DNA from: Embiotoca jacksoni
Lineage: Eukaryota > Chordata > Actinopteri > Embiotocidae
Direction: 5' to 3'
Length of the DNA: 64,000 nt
Assembly (NCBI GenBank): GCA_022577435.1
Contig: JAKOON010000059.1
Span: 15,001-79,000 of the forward strand
Below the pieces are notes generated by a model. It was not told where the DNA came from. It was given only the letters and a program-made list of their open reading frames with translations, and made no database searches. Both the position numbers and the translations under genes were made by a program. Numbering within the stretch: position 1 is the stretch's first letter; the number at the start of each line of letters is the position of its first letter. Of the stretch, positions 11,591-23,720 are shown one piece after another.

Positions 11591-12049
11591 TATTCTCCCT
11601 GCAGTATTTTTCCAGGTATTGTTATTGAACTGCTTTCCTGAGTGGTTTGATATCCTTCCCGCTCGTCAACAATCACTTCAGTCAACATATCCTATTTCCT
11701 GCTGCTAACGAAAGCAAACATGCAGGAAAATCAACATTTCAAGAGCTTCGGCTCAAAAACGATGACTTGAAAAAAACAAAACAAGTGTAAAGTTTGTAAA
11801 ACTGCTATTGATGTATTAATTTTAGTCCATTTAAGAAGAAAGATTTTTTTAACTGTTTGTTCTTTAAGCAGTTTAAAAAAAAGGTTTTGTTCTGGAAACC
11901 TGTGAACTTGTAAATAAAGCTCACAAACTGCTGGGAATAAAAAAAATTGGCTCGATTTTGTTTGATCAGCACAAAGGAGACTGTTTTTCATTAGAGATCA
12001 TTAAATTGAACTTTCTCATGACTGAAAGTGAGGGAGTTTGACGTTGGAC

Positions 12050-12520
12050 ACACGGATCATTGAACACACATGATGTCCATGGCAGGACACCTCAGAAGAA
12101 GCTGCTGCTCAGGTGTAGAAAGACATGAAAACAGCAATATAATGGTGAAGCACGGCGGAGGTAGCATCATGGTCCTACTTTGCTTCCATCCCCGAAGGGG
12201 AAAATATGGTTTAACTTCCATGATGATGTCAAGGTGGCTTCATAAAGTGAAGACCAGGAAACAGTGACGTGAACGCTGTGCAGATACGATCTGCAGTTAC
12301 TGAAACATTTTGAGAGATTTTTTTTGCCTCCAAACAAGGTTCGGCAACTTATTAAAGCACTTTTCCTGCCAACACAAAAGTTTAAGTGTTGTGTTCAACA
12401 CAGACACAAAAGGTTGTAATTGCTTTATATGTTTGAGCATGCTGGGTTTGTTTCTAATCACATTTTATGACCATTTCACCATTTCCTGCCACTGTATTCA
12501 TATTAACACAACACGCTGAA
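12050..12520 (+). pseudogene. Decayed Tc1/mariner-family transposon
   Basis: Positions about 12140-12185 translate to a stretch containing VKHGGGSIMV, a hallmark of Tc1-like transposases just before the second catalytic Asp region. The preceding block (12083-12110) also reads like a Tc1 transposase, while 12400-12480 resembles the 3' noncoding end of such an element. Most of the transposase between these parts is missing and the frame is broken, so it is an internally deleted relic. Confidence 0.65.
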
Positions 12521-13100
12521 TATTAGAGGAAGCGTCTCCTCGAATCAAATGCCATTAAGAGATTTTTTTTTCTAAATTTAGCCTTGAGCTGTACATTTCC
12601 AGGAATGCGAGCTCAGCAGAAACGACTGCCAGAGGAAGAAGCTGCTCCTCTTCCAACACCCGACTCGGCAGATAACCTCTCACCTGCGCTCTTCTGACTG
12701 TCATCACATCCCAACGCACCCGCAGAAGATGAATTATGAGACGTGGCAAAGGTGTCGGGAGGGAATCCGAAGGGAAGTTTGTGTGGATGTGGGTTTCACA
12801 AAAAACGATGAGTGAGTGTATCAAACAGAGAGAGGTCGAACACGCACACGTTCAAATGGATCGGTTTACACATCGGGAACCTTCAGATTTACGTTGCTGT
12901 CATGTCCTCTTCACAAAACAACACAAATTAATTAATCTGTGATTTATTTCCTGATTGACAGAAGATCTGCGAGCACAGTGGGGGATTCACTGTGAGAAAA
13001 GAGGAAGAGGAAGAGGAGTGTTGTTGTGTTGAAGGCTGATAAAAATCTGCTGTGACCAATCAGGGCTTTTCCCAGGAGGAGCGCAGCATTGCACGATGTC

Positions 13101-13103
<3 letters not shown>

Positions 13104-13161
<58 letters not shown>
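13104..13161. repeat. (GT)n microsatellite
   Basis: About 58 bases of GT. Confidence 0.95.
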
Positions 13162-13164
<3 letters not shown>

Positions 13165-13796
13165 TCCTCCATTTTATTTCCTGTCCTGTCGAGCGTTCGG
13201 CGATCTAAACTCTGAGAACAACGTCATCATGTTTGGGCTTCACAGACGAGCAGTCAGACTTTTAACATAAAAAAACAAAACAAAAAACAACATTTTTAAT
13301 TTTTAATTTTAAAAACCATCCAAAGGTAAAGGACCTTTTCCAAGCTGCATTTCAAAGAAACAAATTAATAAAATCCTTTGTTGCTAACAAAGTGTGGAAG
13401 CTTCACAAAATCTTTGGTTGGTTGAATACTTTTTTTTAATTCGATGACAAAGCTTCGCAAACATACTAGAAATAGTATAATAGAAATAATATAAATGTGG
13501 TCGTTGCATTAAACACAAAACAATTCCTCAATTTGTGAATCACATTTACAAAAAAACAAAACAAAACAATTCCATAAATCTATTTCAGCATTAATGGTTA
13601 TTTAAAGCATTTTATTTAAATGTTGACAAACTGACAGAAGATTCAAATATCAGCAAACAGCTCATATTATGAGAAAACATTTAAGTTCTAACGACTGTCT
13701 GCTGCGTGGACGTTTGGCTCGAAACAAGCTAACATTAGCCTGAACCTTCTTTTAACATCTGTAACTTTTTAGGAAAAAGTCTGATTCAGGGACTCC

Positions 13797-13821
13797 TTTT
13801 TTTTTTTTTTTTTTTTTTTTT
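13797..13821. repeat. Poly-T run
   Basis: Twenty-five consecutive T. It lies 60 bases left of a CCAAT/E-box cluster and could be the reverse-strand A tail of a retroposed sequence. Confidence 0.9.
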
Positions 13822-13884
13822 GCTGGAAGAAGCAGGATTTTCTGACTTTCTGCTTCCATTTGAATGCAGCACCAGTTTTGGATC

Positions 13885-14075
13885 CTGATTGGCGGCTGTG
13901 ATTGGCCACCTGTGTGTTTACAGTCACCTGACCCAGTGGAGCCTGCTGGCTCCTCGGTGCTTTAGGAGGCCTGAAAGAGGCTCACCTGTACGGGTAAGTG
14001 TCTCCGATACAAAACCAACTCACCTGTACAGGTTCTGTTGGTCTCGGGTATGAAACAAACTCACCTGAAGGTTCA
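13885..14075 (+). promoter_or_regulatory. CCAAT boxes and E-box cluster with donor-like site
   Basis: Two inverted CCAAT boxes (ATTGG at about 13890 and 13903) are followed by five CACCTG E-boxes in 160 bases (about 13908, 13925, 13983, 14030 and 14065). A GTAAGTG donor-like sequence occurs at about 13995. This could be a promoter with a noncoding first exon, but no downstream coding exon was recognised. Confidence 0.3.
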
Positions 14076-14089
14076 TGACTCTTTGTTGA

Positions 14090-15380
14090 GTTCAGTCAGA
14101 TCATTTTATTTGAAAGAAATCTTCTCTTTCAGTCTGTGACGTTCATTTATTTTAAAGTCCTGCTTCTGTGAGCGCCTACGTTTCCCATCATGCCTTTCAG
14201 GAGGAAACGTCTGCCTCTGCTTTACCTCCATCTTGTCCTTCAGCTACAACTGATCATCATCATCATCATCATTAGTGATTAAAGAATAAATCCAGTTTGT
14301 TTTCTTTCTGACAGCAAATCATAGTTTGTGCAGATTTATTGTGTGAATAATTTTTATGAGATATTTCATCTTGTTCTGTTCTTAGGATGAAATAGTTCCA
14401 CCTCATCGAAAGGACTGTTTTCTTCAAACGTTTTTATGGAATGAATCATGTTTTTATGACTTCCTATTTTTACTCCCTGCAGGTTACGAAAGAAGATCTC
14501 CGACCATCTGGTGAGATTTTATTCGAAACATTCTTTCTGAAACGAACTCTTTGGGGCAGATCACGGCTTCAAACGCGCATCAGTCCGCCGCTGAAAGTAG
14601 TCCCTTACAAATGTCAACAAAAGTACAGTGGTCAGCAGTTTTTAGGGATAACTGTGCCTTCCTGTTTAAAAAACAAAAATGATAGTATGAAGATTTTCAT
14701 GCTCAGTAGGAACTTCAGGAGCCAAAGACGGTTTGTGGTTTCATGTGGGATTTGTTGACAAATCATAAAAACACCAGTTTTATCTGTTAATCTGCTTTTA
14801 AATCGATTTTGGTTTGAGTGTAAACGAGCGGACAAAGTCTCCTACGATTTCCCAGCATGCAACGCGTTGATGAACCGGCTCGATGTTTTCCCTGTAATGC
14901 GATTCAGAATCGAATCCTTTGTTTTATCTCTTCCTTCGTGTCTCCGGTTGTTCTGAAATTGTTTTGCTCATGTGACACGAAGAAGAATAAAACTGCTGGA
15001 GTTTGTTGGGCGTCGCGTCGCCACTTGGCCGACCTCACCGACCGCCGCGTGTTTCTGGATGACGGATGATTCTGCGTTTCCTGTCACTTGGCAGCTATTG
15101 TTCCGCAGCCTCCGGCCTCCTCTTACTTTCTGTTCCTAATTGTTTGTCAGCTTGTTGTGCGCCGAAGCTGTTCCTGTTTTGCAGCATTTAAATGTGGTTT
15201 ATTTTTTTCCTCCAGAAAAACGTTGGTGACTTTTCTGTTCTGTGAAGATCTAACCGTTGAAATCTGCTTCAGTTCGTTCGTGCCTCGCAGTCACAGTTTT
15301 ATGTGATGAGAATGTAAATCGTGTTTCAGAAAGTGTGTGTGTGTGTTTTAGTGTGCAGCACGTTGCACTCTGAAGTGTTT
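14090..15380. other. No recognised gene
   Basis: A short segment at 14481-14511 is flanked by an acceptor-like CTGCAG and a donor-like GTGAG, but encodes only about ten residues with no recognisable family. Otherwise nothing. Confidence 0.4.
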
Positions 15381-15382
15381 TT

Positions 15383-16151
15383 AGGGCCCGAGCACCGGTG
15401 CGAAAGCCCTGTTGTATTTCGTACAAATGTTCATCTTCTTCCATAAAGTGATTTTCCTTTTTGGAGGTTTTATCATATTTAAAAACTCATGAAAGTGGAA
15501 ACACATTTGTCTCCCGGCAAAAAATGTTGTATTCTAGTGGAGTCGCGAGTGGGCGTGGCCAAATGGCTCGAGAGCGCCCCCTAAAGATGCCCCGGCGGCC
15601 ACATTTACCTAAATTCACCAAATCCGATGGACAGGTGTATCACACCTAGACGCACAAAAAAGTTACTTTGCACCGTTACGTCAACTCGACAGGAAGTCCA
15701 CCATTTTGAATTTAGTCGCCATTTTGGGCGATTCTGACACGTTGTACCTTGTCAAATTCCTCCGAGGGATTTTGTCGGACCGACTTGAATTTAGGTTCTC
15801 TGGATAGAAAACATGTTTGGGATTAAAAGTTATCAAAATAATTCGTTTTCATTGATGTGTGTGCCCGTTAGAGGCGGCCATTTTGAGCGTCTTGCCATGA
15901 AACTACGAGTTGCTTTAAATCTTATGTACATGGACCGACCTTCTCCAAACATCACAGGTATGATAACAGCCCCGCCCTGAAGACCCCTGTGGGGTAATAT
16001 TCGCTCATAGTCATAGCGCCCCCTGCTGGCCACTGGAAATTACACTTTTCATACTTTCACATTCTACGTCGAGCTGGTTGATCCCATGAACCTAAAGTCG
16101 GGTCACAGTGTGGAGTGCGAGGGCCTGTACATCACTGCTTGCAGTTTTAAT
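15383..16151 (+). repeat. Interspersed repeat family C, copy 1 (CTCF-like motif)
   Basis: About 770 bases colinear with 26230-27045. It starts with a near-palindrome around GCACCGGTGC flanked by AGGGC and GCCCT, has GGGCGTGGCCAAATGGCTCG and GCGCCCCCTAAA blocks, and ends with ATCACTGCTTGCAGTTTT. Near the right end, 16016-16031 read in reverse gives GGCCAGCAGGGGGCGC, a full match to the CTCF core consensus. No coding capacity. Confidence 0.75.
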
Positions 16152-16159
16152 TCTTTCTG

Positions 16160-16990
16160 TCTTTTTTAAGGATTCGGATGTTGTGAAATTTTTCGGTTGA
16201 ATTGCTCTTCTTGCAGGTTTCATTTGCGTTGTTCTTTACTCTTTGCTGTCTAATAAGAAAAACAAAACACACCGAGTCCTGTCAGATCTCCCCGGATCAG
16301 GTGGCGGGTAAATGCTTTCCGTCGGCCACGTTTCCTTCTTTTCAGCCCGTTAACCCGAAGCATTAACATCTGGACTGAACACTTGTGGTTGGATCTCGCG
16401 TCCCTTCTCTGGATGCAAATGAACTTCATGTAAATGAAGACGTGCAGAAGCAGGAGAAGAGGCAGTTATTAACACACCGAGACATCTTTTCTCTCTGCAG
16501 CCTCGTTTTAACGCTCTGTCTTAGAAATGTACTTCACTTTTGTAAATGTCGAGTTTGTAATTCCCAACCTGAACCCTTCATTTCCCGTTCTGTAAATCTA
16601 AATAACCACACCAGCTGATTGATTTGAATCGTACAAGTGCATCCAACATTTTTTTTTTCTTCTTAACCACAGACATTAGAGGTTACACACAAAACCACGT
16701 GTAGTAACACAAAACTCCCAGCGTCATCTGTAAAGAGGAAACGTGCAGCTGCTACAAACTGCATCTCATGACTGACTGTTCACCGACCCACAGGAAGATT
16801 AGTCGTCTCAGTGACTCGTGTGTTTGTTTCATTGAGATTTGTTGTAATTTTACATACAGACATCTTTCATAGAAACGAGCAGCTGCATGTAGATGTCAAT
16901 CAATCTGTTTCCTGTATAATTCTGTAGAAAGATGATGGTTTTCTTGGAACTGTGGTTGAGCTTCAGGGTGACACATTCATTTACATAAAC
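16160..16990. other. No recognised gene
   Basis: AT-rich sequence with an octamer-type ATGCAAAT near 16412 and an acceptor-like TTTTCTCTCTGCAG near 16487-16500, but no convincing exon. Confidence 0.4.
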
Positions 16991-16997
16991 TGGATTA

Positions 16998-17347
16998 AAT
17001 AACATGGCCGGTGAGTAAATTCAGAGTCTGTTCCTGTTGAAAGCAGCACAGTGACATTTGCGGGTATGTGCAACCGAGAATTCGTCCCCCAGAGTCAGAC
17101 TGTCAACACGAGTTCTACCGGGAACCTTCCGAGGTTCTGTTCTGGTTTCTGTCTTCTTTTCTGCTCCGTAGTCTTCAGGTCAGTCCTGTTTTGATTTTGA
17201 AACGACTCTCCTCTCGTGTCTGTCCGTGTCTCCGTGTGCTCTTCTTCCCTCTTCGTCAGTTTGTTTCAGTCACCTGTCTGCTGCTGCGTCTTTTGAAACC
17301 CAGAGAACACAAACCACCTGAACTGTGGCGCCATGGCAACAGGGTTC
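16998..17347 (-). repeat. Interspersed repeat family E copy
   Basis: Positions 17215-17347 match the reverse complement of 55833-55950 (core GTTGCCATGGCGCCACAG). Positions 17005-17035 share ATTCAGAGTCTGTTCCTG with about 23607-23626, and 17062-17120 match the reverse complement of about 35945-36005. These links tie at least four loci into one family. Confidence 0.6.
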
Positions 17348-17649
17348 TCCAACATGTAATGTTTGTGTGCACACAGCATGTACAGTTTAGTTTTCTATCC
17401 ATACAGATGTGTACTGTGAGTGTATGTGTGAGGTGATTCATCAGTGTTATTAGTATTTACTCCCAGTACGTCAAACTCAATCACAGATGGCAGGAAGCAG
17501 TGGGGGAGAAAAAGGTGGGGGGATTTACATACGCACTTTGTATATGTAAATACACCCACCACATCTCTGTGTCACACCGAGAAAGGCTTCCTTGTTAAAA
17601 AAAAAAAAAAAAACTACGTTTTTACGTCCATCTGCAACTATGCAGCATC

Positions 17650-18110
17650 TACTGAGAGCATGTGAGGTGTTTAGGGAACATCTGGAAGGTTTAGTGTTTC
17701 CTGATGGTGTGCACATGAGACTTTTAGGGGCATTTGTTAATAGTAGCATCTACTGATAGCATGTGAGTCGTTTAGGGAACATCTGTAAATTGTGATGTCG
17801 ACCGATAGCCTGCATGTGAGACATTTAAGGAATACTGTTAAATTGCAGCGAAACCCCAGTAGCTTTTTTGTGAAATTTTAAGGCAACTTCTGGAAGTTGT
17901 AGCATTTCCTGTTAGTCTGCGATGAGATGTTTAGGGGCATTCTGTTAATTGTAGTATCTACAGATAGCATGCGAGGCATTGAGGCAACATCTGGAAGGGA
18001 TAGCGTTTCCTGATAGTGTGCACATGAGACGTTTAGGGCACATCTGTTAATTGTACCTTCTACTGAAAAGCACGAGGCATTTAGGGGGACATCTTTAAAT
18101 TTTAGCTACT
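17650..18110. repeat. Degenerate local repeat of about 90 bases
   Basis: The words TAGCAT(c)TAC TGA, GCATGTGAG, GTTTAGGG and ACATCTG recur in order several times (starting near 17640, 17740, 17790, 17880, 17940, 18000 and 18060), which suggests an old, diverged tandem array. Confidence 0.5.
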
Positions 18111-18623
18111 GAAAATTACCTGGGTTACACTCTCCCCCTCTAAACTGCATGAAAACTCAATATTTATACCAAAATTAAAAATGTATTTAATGAAACTTTA
18201 AATAAAAAAATTAAAAATAGTCTTATTCAGAAACTGGTATCTGAATCAAATTACCGGTACTGGAGTCATAAGTTTTCAATTGATATTCATCTCCATGTGG
18301 GACCGAGTCAAATAAAGCGAAGTGTGTGTTCATGGGAAGGAAGGAAGGAAGATGTGTTTGAAGCTTGTTCAGCTATTGTTTAATGACTCATCCACAACAT
18401 TTTCCTTTTTTTATTTCTACTACTTTCTTTAAAAAAAAATCTCAGACAGACATCTTCTGATTTTTTTTATCTGTTGTATGTCAACAAGCCACAGAAACCA
18501 AATCTCTGATGCTGCTTGCAGAATGAAGTCACGTGTTTGTCAGGAAGCGATAACATTGCTCTGACTCTCCAGAACATTTACTTTGTTCCTTCGCAGGAGA
18601 TTTTTCTGGGTTCCAGCTCATCT

Positions 18624-18869
18624 TTAACCGTCCTGTTGTCCTCGGGTCAAAATAACCCGCAGCTGTGTTCAACCAAGTTCTATTTTATTTCTATATTTTA
18701 TATTTTTTGGGATCCTTGGTCATCATTCTTTAAAGAAACCCTCACAGCCTCCTTGTCACCAATGATCCCAAAAAATATGAAAATAAAATAGAACTTGGCT
18801 GAACGTGGTTGTGGGTTGAACACAACTTGTGTTCAACACATTTTGACCAAAGGACAACGGGAGGGTTAA
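18624..18869. mobile_element. TTAA-flanked palindromic MITE (piggyBac type)
   Basis: A 246-base element bounded by TTAA at 18624-18627 and 18866-18869. Its ends are inverted repeats: CCGTCCTGTTGTCCTCGGGT on the left and, read in reverse, CCCTCCCGTTGTCCTTTGGT on the right. The interior is also largely palindromic (AAGTTCTATTTTATTTCTAT versus its inverse near 18778-18797). TTAA target duplication and terminal CCC are piggyBac traits. Non-coding, so it would depend on a transposase elsewhere. Confidence 0.75.
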
Positions 18870-18899
18870 ACACGCAGCACAGCAAGTTTTTAAATAAAC

Positions 18900-20340
18900 A
18901 ATTTAAACTGACAAACTCATGTAATTGCACAAAATTGTTAAAAATATTGAATCAATTATCTTTTGTTTACAGGAAAAATGACCTGAATAATAAAATAACT
19001 TGGTTCTCCAACTAAAGAAAACAAGTCAACTTTTTCACTAAATGAATCAGACGACGAGTCGAGCTTCATTTGTTGGATAATAAAAACATTTCAGTGTATT
19101 CTACCTGTAACCATGGTAACCGCAGGTACACATGGCTACATCCTCAAAGGAATGGAAAAAAAATAGGAAATTAGAAAATGCTAAATTTGAAATATCAAAG
19201 AAGAACATGACTGAACTGTCATCGAGGACGACTCGAGTTCGATGTTTGTTATTTGTTGTTTTTTCTGATTTAAATTATCAGGAAAAATGACAAAAATGTG
19301 ACTAAAGTTGACATTTGCCAAAACAAGCAGCAGGTTACAAAGTCGTCCGTCTTCGTGTGAACTCGTTCCAAGCTGCTTTCTGTGCTGAAGACTAAACGAC
19401 CACTGTAACTCTCTAAATCAGTCTTCCCTCCATCTGTTCCTCCGCTTGGTTTGGCAGCGCTGCAGAGAGCAGATCAGTTAACATGCGCTGAGTGGGCGTG
19501 AATAATTCATAACATAATAACTGAGGCTGACAACAATGTGGTGGGACATATTTAAGTCTCTGTGTGGAGATTAGATTACAGACGAAGTAGTAAAGTCTCC
19601 TTAAAAGGGTCGCAGCGCTTGTGAACACAATACGTGAACACCAGCTGCAGCGTCGGACAGAAACTCTTTCTATTCATCTCAGTGTTGAGATCTTTAAGTT
19701 GTTTTATTACTTTATTTGGTGATAAATCAGCTGTTTGTCTACGTTTACCTGATTTTCTCCTGTTGTTTGCACATTCGAGTTTCAGTTTATTGACAGGAGG
19801 AACCAAGTACAGAATACATTCATCTCAAAAGAGAAATCTCTCAGCTCGACTTGTTCGCTCTGAGCGGACGTTTGAGTAGAAAACGAGAGTTGTCAAAACG
19901 TCATATTTTATATTTAGCGCGTGTTTTGCGGGGTGCAGGGATGATAATCTCGGGGTTTACGTAGTGATCCGATTGTTCTGAGACCAGCGTGACATGCAGC
20001 AACGAAGATTAGAAAGAATCATTGCATTGAAAAACGTCTTTGAGGCCCCGACTGTTAGCAAATTCCCAATATGTCTAAAATGAGATATATTATATTTCAA
20101 TGCATTGCACATCTTTTATAAACACAACCAACCTGAAACACATTTTGCATGAGTTTTTAACACTTTTCTTCACTTCTTAGCTGCAAAAAAACACTTTCTT
20201 TAAATAAAGTCATGCAGTTGTGACTGTTAAGCTCCTAAAAACACGTTTTTCAAACATGAACTTAATCAATATTTCTTTTAATCAGCTTTTACACAAACAG
20301 ATGTTTCTTCTCTGGAGAAAAATCCTGAATCATTTTTTAT
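18900..20340. other. No recognised gene
   Basis: AT-rich unique-looking sequence without a conserved exon or RNA gene that I can support. Confidence 0.4.
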
Positions 20341-20341
20341 A

Positions 20342-20425
20342 CCGGCCACCGGATACTCGGCTCGCTGCTGCCGCCCTGCAGGACGCTCTGCGGTAGCGCG
20401 ACGCGTGGAGTGGTGCGGCGTCTCG
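20342..20425 (+). promoter_or_regulatory. CpG-rich segment with a donor-like end
   Basis: This short stretch is much richer in CpG than its surroundings (many CG dinucleotides between 20342 and 20450) and ends at TCTCG followed by GTGAGG at 20426. It could be a 5' noncoding exon or promoter. On the minus strand a TATAAAA at about 20863-20869 with an upstream CCAAT at about 20893 forms a second possible promoter. No coding exon can be attached to either. Confidence 0.25.
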
Positions 20426-20784
20426 GTGAGGATGAGGACGCGTCGGGGATGAAGGTCGGAGAGAACTCAGGATGTTTTGACTGACTCTCGGATCGGACTC
20501 GTGTTTCATGCAGATACTCAGCGCGCAGATTTATAGGCTGCTGATATCTTTACCATGTGCTCTTCCTGTTATGTCTGCCCCCCCCCGCCCCTCCACCCTT
20601 TGTTTTAGCGGTGAAGCTCTCTGCTGATGTTCTCTTAAACTGTGTTGCTGCAGCTTCAAACGGGCACGAAAAATAATATATATTTATATATGCATATTTA
20701 TATTTATACATACAAAGTAAAAACGAAGCAGATCTACACATGCAGATTATAAAACGGTTAAAAAAAAGAAGTCTGTTGACGGTT

Positions 20785-20785
<1 letters not shown>

Positions 20786-20834
<49 letters not shown>
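20786..20834. repeat. (GT)n(GA)n microsatellite
   Basis: GT run to 20820 that switches to GA up to 20834. Confidence 0.95.
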
Positions 20835-21035
20835 TGAGATATATATAAATGTCAGCAGGAGTGTTTTATAGCGACACAGGAGGAGGTGATGATTGGACAC
20901 GGTCACGCCGCTCCTCCGCAGGAAGAACCCGGTAATGAGACTCACCTGTTTTACCTGTCCGTCAAACCTGCGCAGTAACCACCAGAGTGAAATCCCCGGA
21001 TCCTCTGCTGCTCGTCTCCGTCCGCCTCCACAGGG

Positions 21036-21048
21036 AGGTCAGAGGTCA
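21036..21048 (+). promoter_or_regulatory. Perfect DR1 nuclear-receptor half-site repeat
   Basis: AGGTCAGAGGTCA, identical to the site at 6847-6859, lies about 600 bases right of the CpG-rich segment. Confidence 0.4.
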
Positions 21049-21373
21049 CGGTAGGAAATCACACCTTACGACTTCCTGCTTAGTTTGATGAATACTTTAT
21101 TTGTAACTTTAAAACCTGTAAAAAAAAAAAAAAAAGTTTTTAAATCAGACGAAGTCCGCAATATCTGCGGGAGGTTTTATACAATGAAGTTAATCAAAAA
21201 AAGAAAGACTTTCAAAATAGAAACCTGATATATAAATACAGATAACTCAGAATTTAGCCCAAGTGTGAGAGCAAATTTGTTCGCAATGCAAATAATATAT
21301 TCTCAGTTTATATATTTTTACTTACAAACAGGTTTTTTTGCTTGTATAATAAAGACACAAAAATACCTTCATA

Positions 21374-21690
21374 AGAAGAGTCTTAAGCTGCAATACCAGC
21401 GAGTGCCACTAGAGGTCGGCTCCAAAAAGCCTCCGGCTCCATAGACTCCCATTCAACTTCTCTCATCAAATCCAAAGTGAATAAAATGTGTCCATCAGTT
21501 ATCTCGGTGTTGTTAGCTAAAGTCACTCCTTCTTATTAGTTTTCTGGAGGTCCATCTGAAAATAATCCCTCATTCATTAGAAAAGAAGATTCAAGAAGAC
21601 CTGTTTTTGGGGGCGTGTCTGTTTGATTGACAGGCCTGTGGTGCAGTCAGGTTACAGCTATCGGTGGGCGGGACGTAGTATCTTCAGGTT
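21374..21690 (-). repeat. Interspersed repeat family A, copy 3 (truncated)
   Basis: Matches the right-hand 315 bases of family A; the match stops near GACGTAGTATCTTCAGG, where other copies continue for another 200 bases. Confidence 0.8.
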
Positions 21691-21743
21691 GGAGTCGTGA
21701 TCACGTCGCACCGTTTCCTCCTTTAATCACAAACACTTAATGT

Positions 21744-21758
21744 CCGCTAGAGGGCGCC
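21744..21758 (+). promoter_or_regulatory. CTCF-like motif
   Basis: CCGCTAGAGGGCGCC fits the CTCF core consensus CCASYAGRKGGCRS with one mismatch (third base). Confidence 0.35.
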
Positions 21759-21974
21759 GTCAGATGACCGTAAATACGTTGTTAATCAAATCATTATTTT
21801 CTTCTTCTTACACATTTAAAGGGTCGTTCTGCTTTATTTCAGCCTGCTGTTTTTCCCATGAATATGTCTGCTGTGTTTCCACGGGTCGGGCTGACCGAGT
21901 AACAAACGAGTTCAACGGGTCGCAGTAATATGCTCCGTTATATCAGGGCTGATAAGCTCGAGCTCTGTGCAGCT

Positions 21975-22052
21975 TTCACAACAAACTTCATTTTTACACA
22001 AATCTCTTGTAAACTTTCAGTCTGACTGAGAGGAAACACAGAAATCGGAGCT
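21975..22052. repeat. Interspersed repeat family G, copy 1
   Basis: Shares CAACAAAC(t/c)TCATTTTT and CAGTCTGACTGAGAGGAAAC, in order and spacing, with 56968-57046. Confidence 0.6.
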
Positions 22053-22370
22053 GTTAAATATTCACGTACTATATCACGTACGTAATATTTTGTGTCTATT
22101 GTCATATAGAAAGACTTTTTCTGGCAGACTTTGTGGAGTACAAGAACTTATATAAATACTTATATATATAAACAAAAATCTTAGTGCTGAATGTTAATAT
22201 TAAAATGAACTGTTGCTCTGACTTGAATAAAAAAAAAAGTCTTCATGTTTTTATCACCAATTTTCTGCTTTAAAAAGTCGAACTTCGTCACGGATGTTGT
22301 TGTTTTTGTCTTTCAGCGACGGAGGAAGAGCTGGACTAAAAATACAGAGATGAAGAGGAGAAAAGGAGGT

Positions 22371-22402
<32 letters not shown>

Positions 22403-22483
22403 ACACTCACACACACACACACACACACACTCACACACACACACACACTCACTCACTCACACACACACACACGCACTCACATA

Positions 22484-22536
<53 letters not shown>

Positions 22537-22608
22537 ACACACACACACACACACTCACACACACACACACACTCACTCACTCACACACACACACACGCAC
22601 TCACATAC

Positions 22609-22656
<48 letters not shown>

Positions 22657-22663
22657 TCACATA

Positions 22664-22704
<41 letters not shown>

Positions 22705-22823
22705 ACACACACACACGCACACACACACACATGCACTCACATACTTACACACACTCACACACACACACACACACACTCACACACACACACTCACACACAC
22801 TCACACACACACACTCACACACA

Positions 22824-22860
<37 letters not shown>

Positions 22861-22915
22861 TCACATACTTACACACACTCACACACACACACACACACAC
22901 ACTCACACACACACA

Positions 22916-22950
<35 letters not shown>

Positions 22951-23035
22951 TCACATACTTACACACACTCACACACACACACACTCACACACACACACAC
23001 ACACACACACTCGCACTCGCACTCACACCCACTCT
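22371..23035. repeat. 660-base (CA)n-derived compound array
   Basis: CA tracts are interspersed with CACTCA, CGCACTCACATACTCA and CATGCACTCA words that recur as blocks (near 22470, 22590, 22650, 22730, 22850 and 22945), so the array has a higher-order structure. Open frames across it are repeat by-products. Confidence 0.95.
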
Positions 23036-23589
23036 CTGACTTCCTCTGGTTTGAGCGTCTAATCACAGCAGCGCTGAGGAGTAGTGAACGCAGTAACAGA
23101 CTTGAAGTGAGACTCTTAATGAGCTGACAAAACAAAGATAAATACAGGAAACCAACAATTCTCCTTTCTGTCCCACTTCCCTGTCGTTTCTTACTCCTGG
23201 TTTCCTCTCACGTGTTCGTCTCTTTCTGCTGAATCTTCAGCTGAAGGTCATTTAAATCTGCTCGTACTCGTCGTGTTTAGAAAAAAAAAAAAAAAAGGCC
23301 GCCTCAAGGTAAACCTTCGTTTTCCTGTCGGCTCGTTTCCTCTTCCTGTTGGCGAAGAGGTCACGTCCTGGTGGCAGCTCTAAGAAACATGACATCAGGC
23401 TTGATAGACACCTGCTGCAGGTCTCAGGTATGTGTGTAACTATGTGAGCAGAGCCAGAAGAATTTCATTAATTTTTCTGTGTTCGGATCAATTCATTTAT
23501 TTTTATTTTCCTGTCGCTACATCAACTCAAAACATGATTCAGAAACTGTATGCATTTCCTTCAGGAGTTTAAAGGCTGTATAACCTACG

Positions 23590-23720
23590 CGGGCCGATCA
23601 ATAAATTCAGAGTCTGTTCCTGAACGCACCACAGCGACCTTCATGAGGAAGTATTCAGAGTGTCGTCTCCTGATCGACATCATCACCTGAGTTCAACACC
23701 TTAACGTGAAGAGAAACTCT
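23590..23720 (+). repeat. Interspersed repeat family E copy
   Basis: Positions 23655-23715 match 55495-55550 (CAGAGTGTCGTCTC, ATCGACATCA, CACCTGAGTTCAACAC, TTAACGTGA in order). Confidence 0.65.

Noticed and set aside
22245..23039. 264-codon open frame
   Set aside because: Almost entirely a (CA)n-derived array; composition is explained by the repeat.
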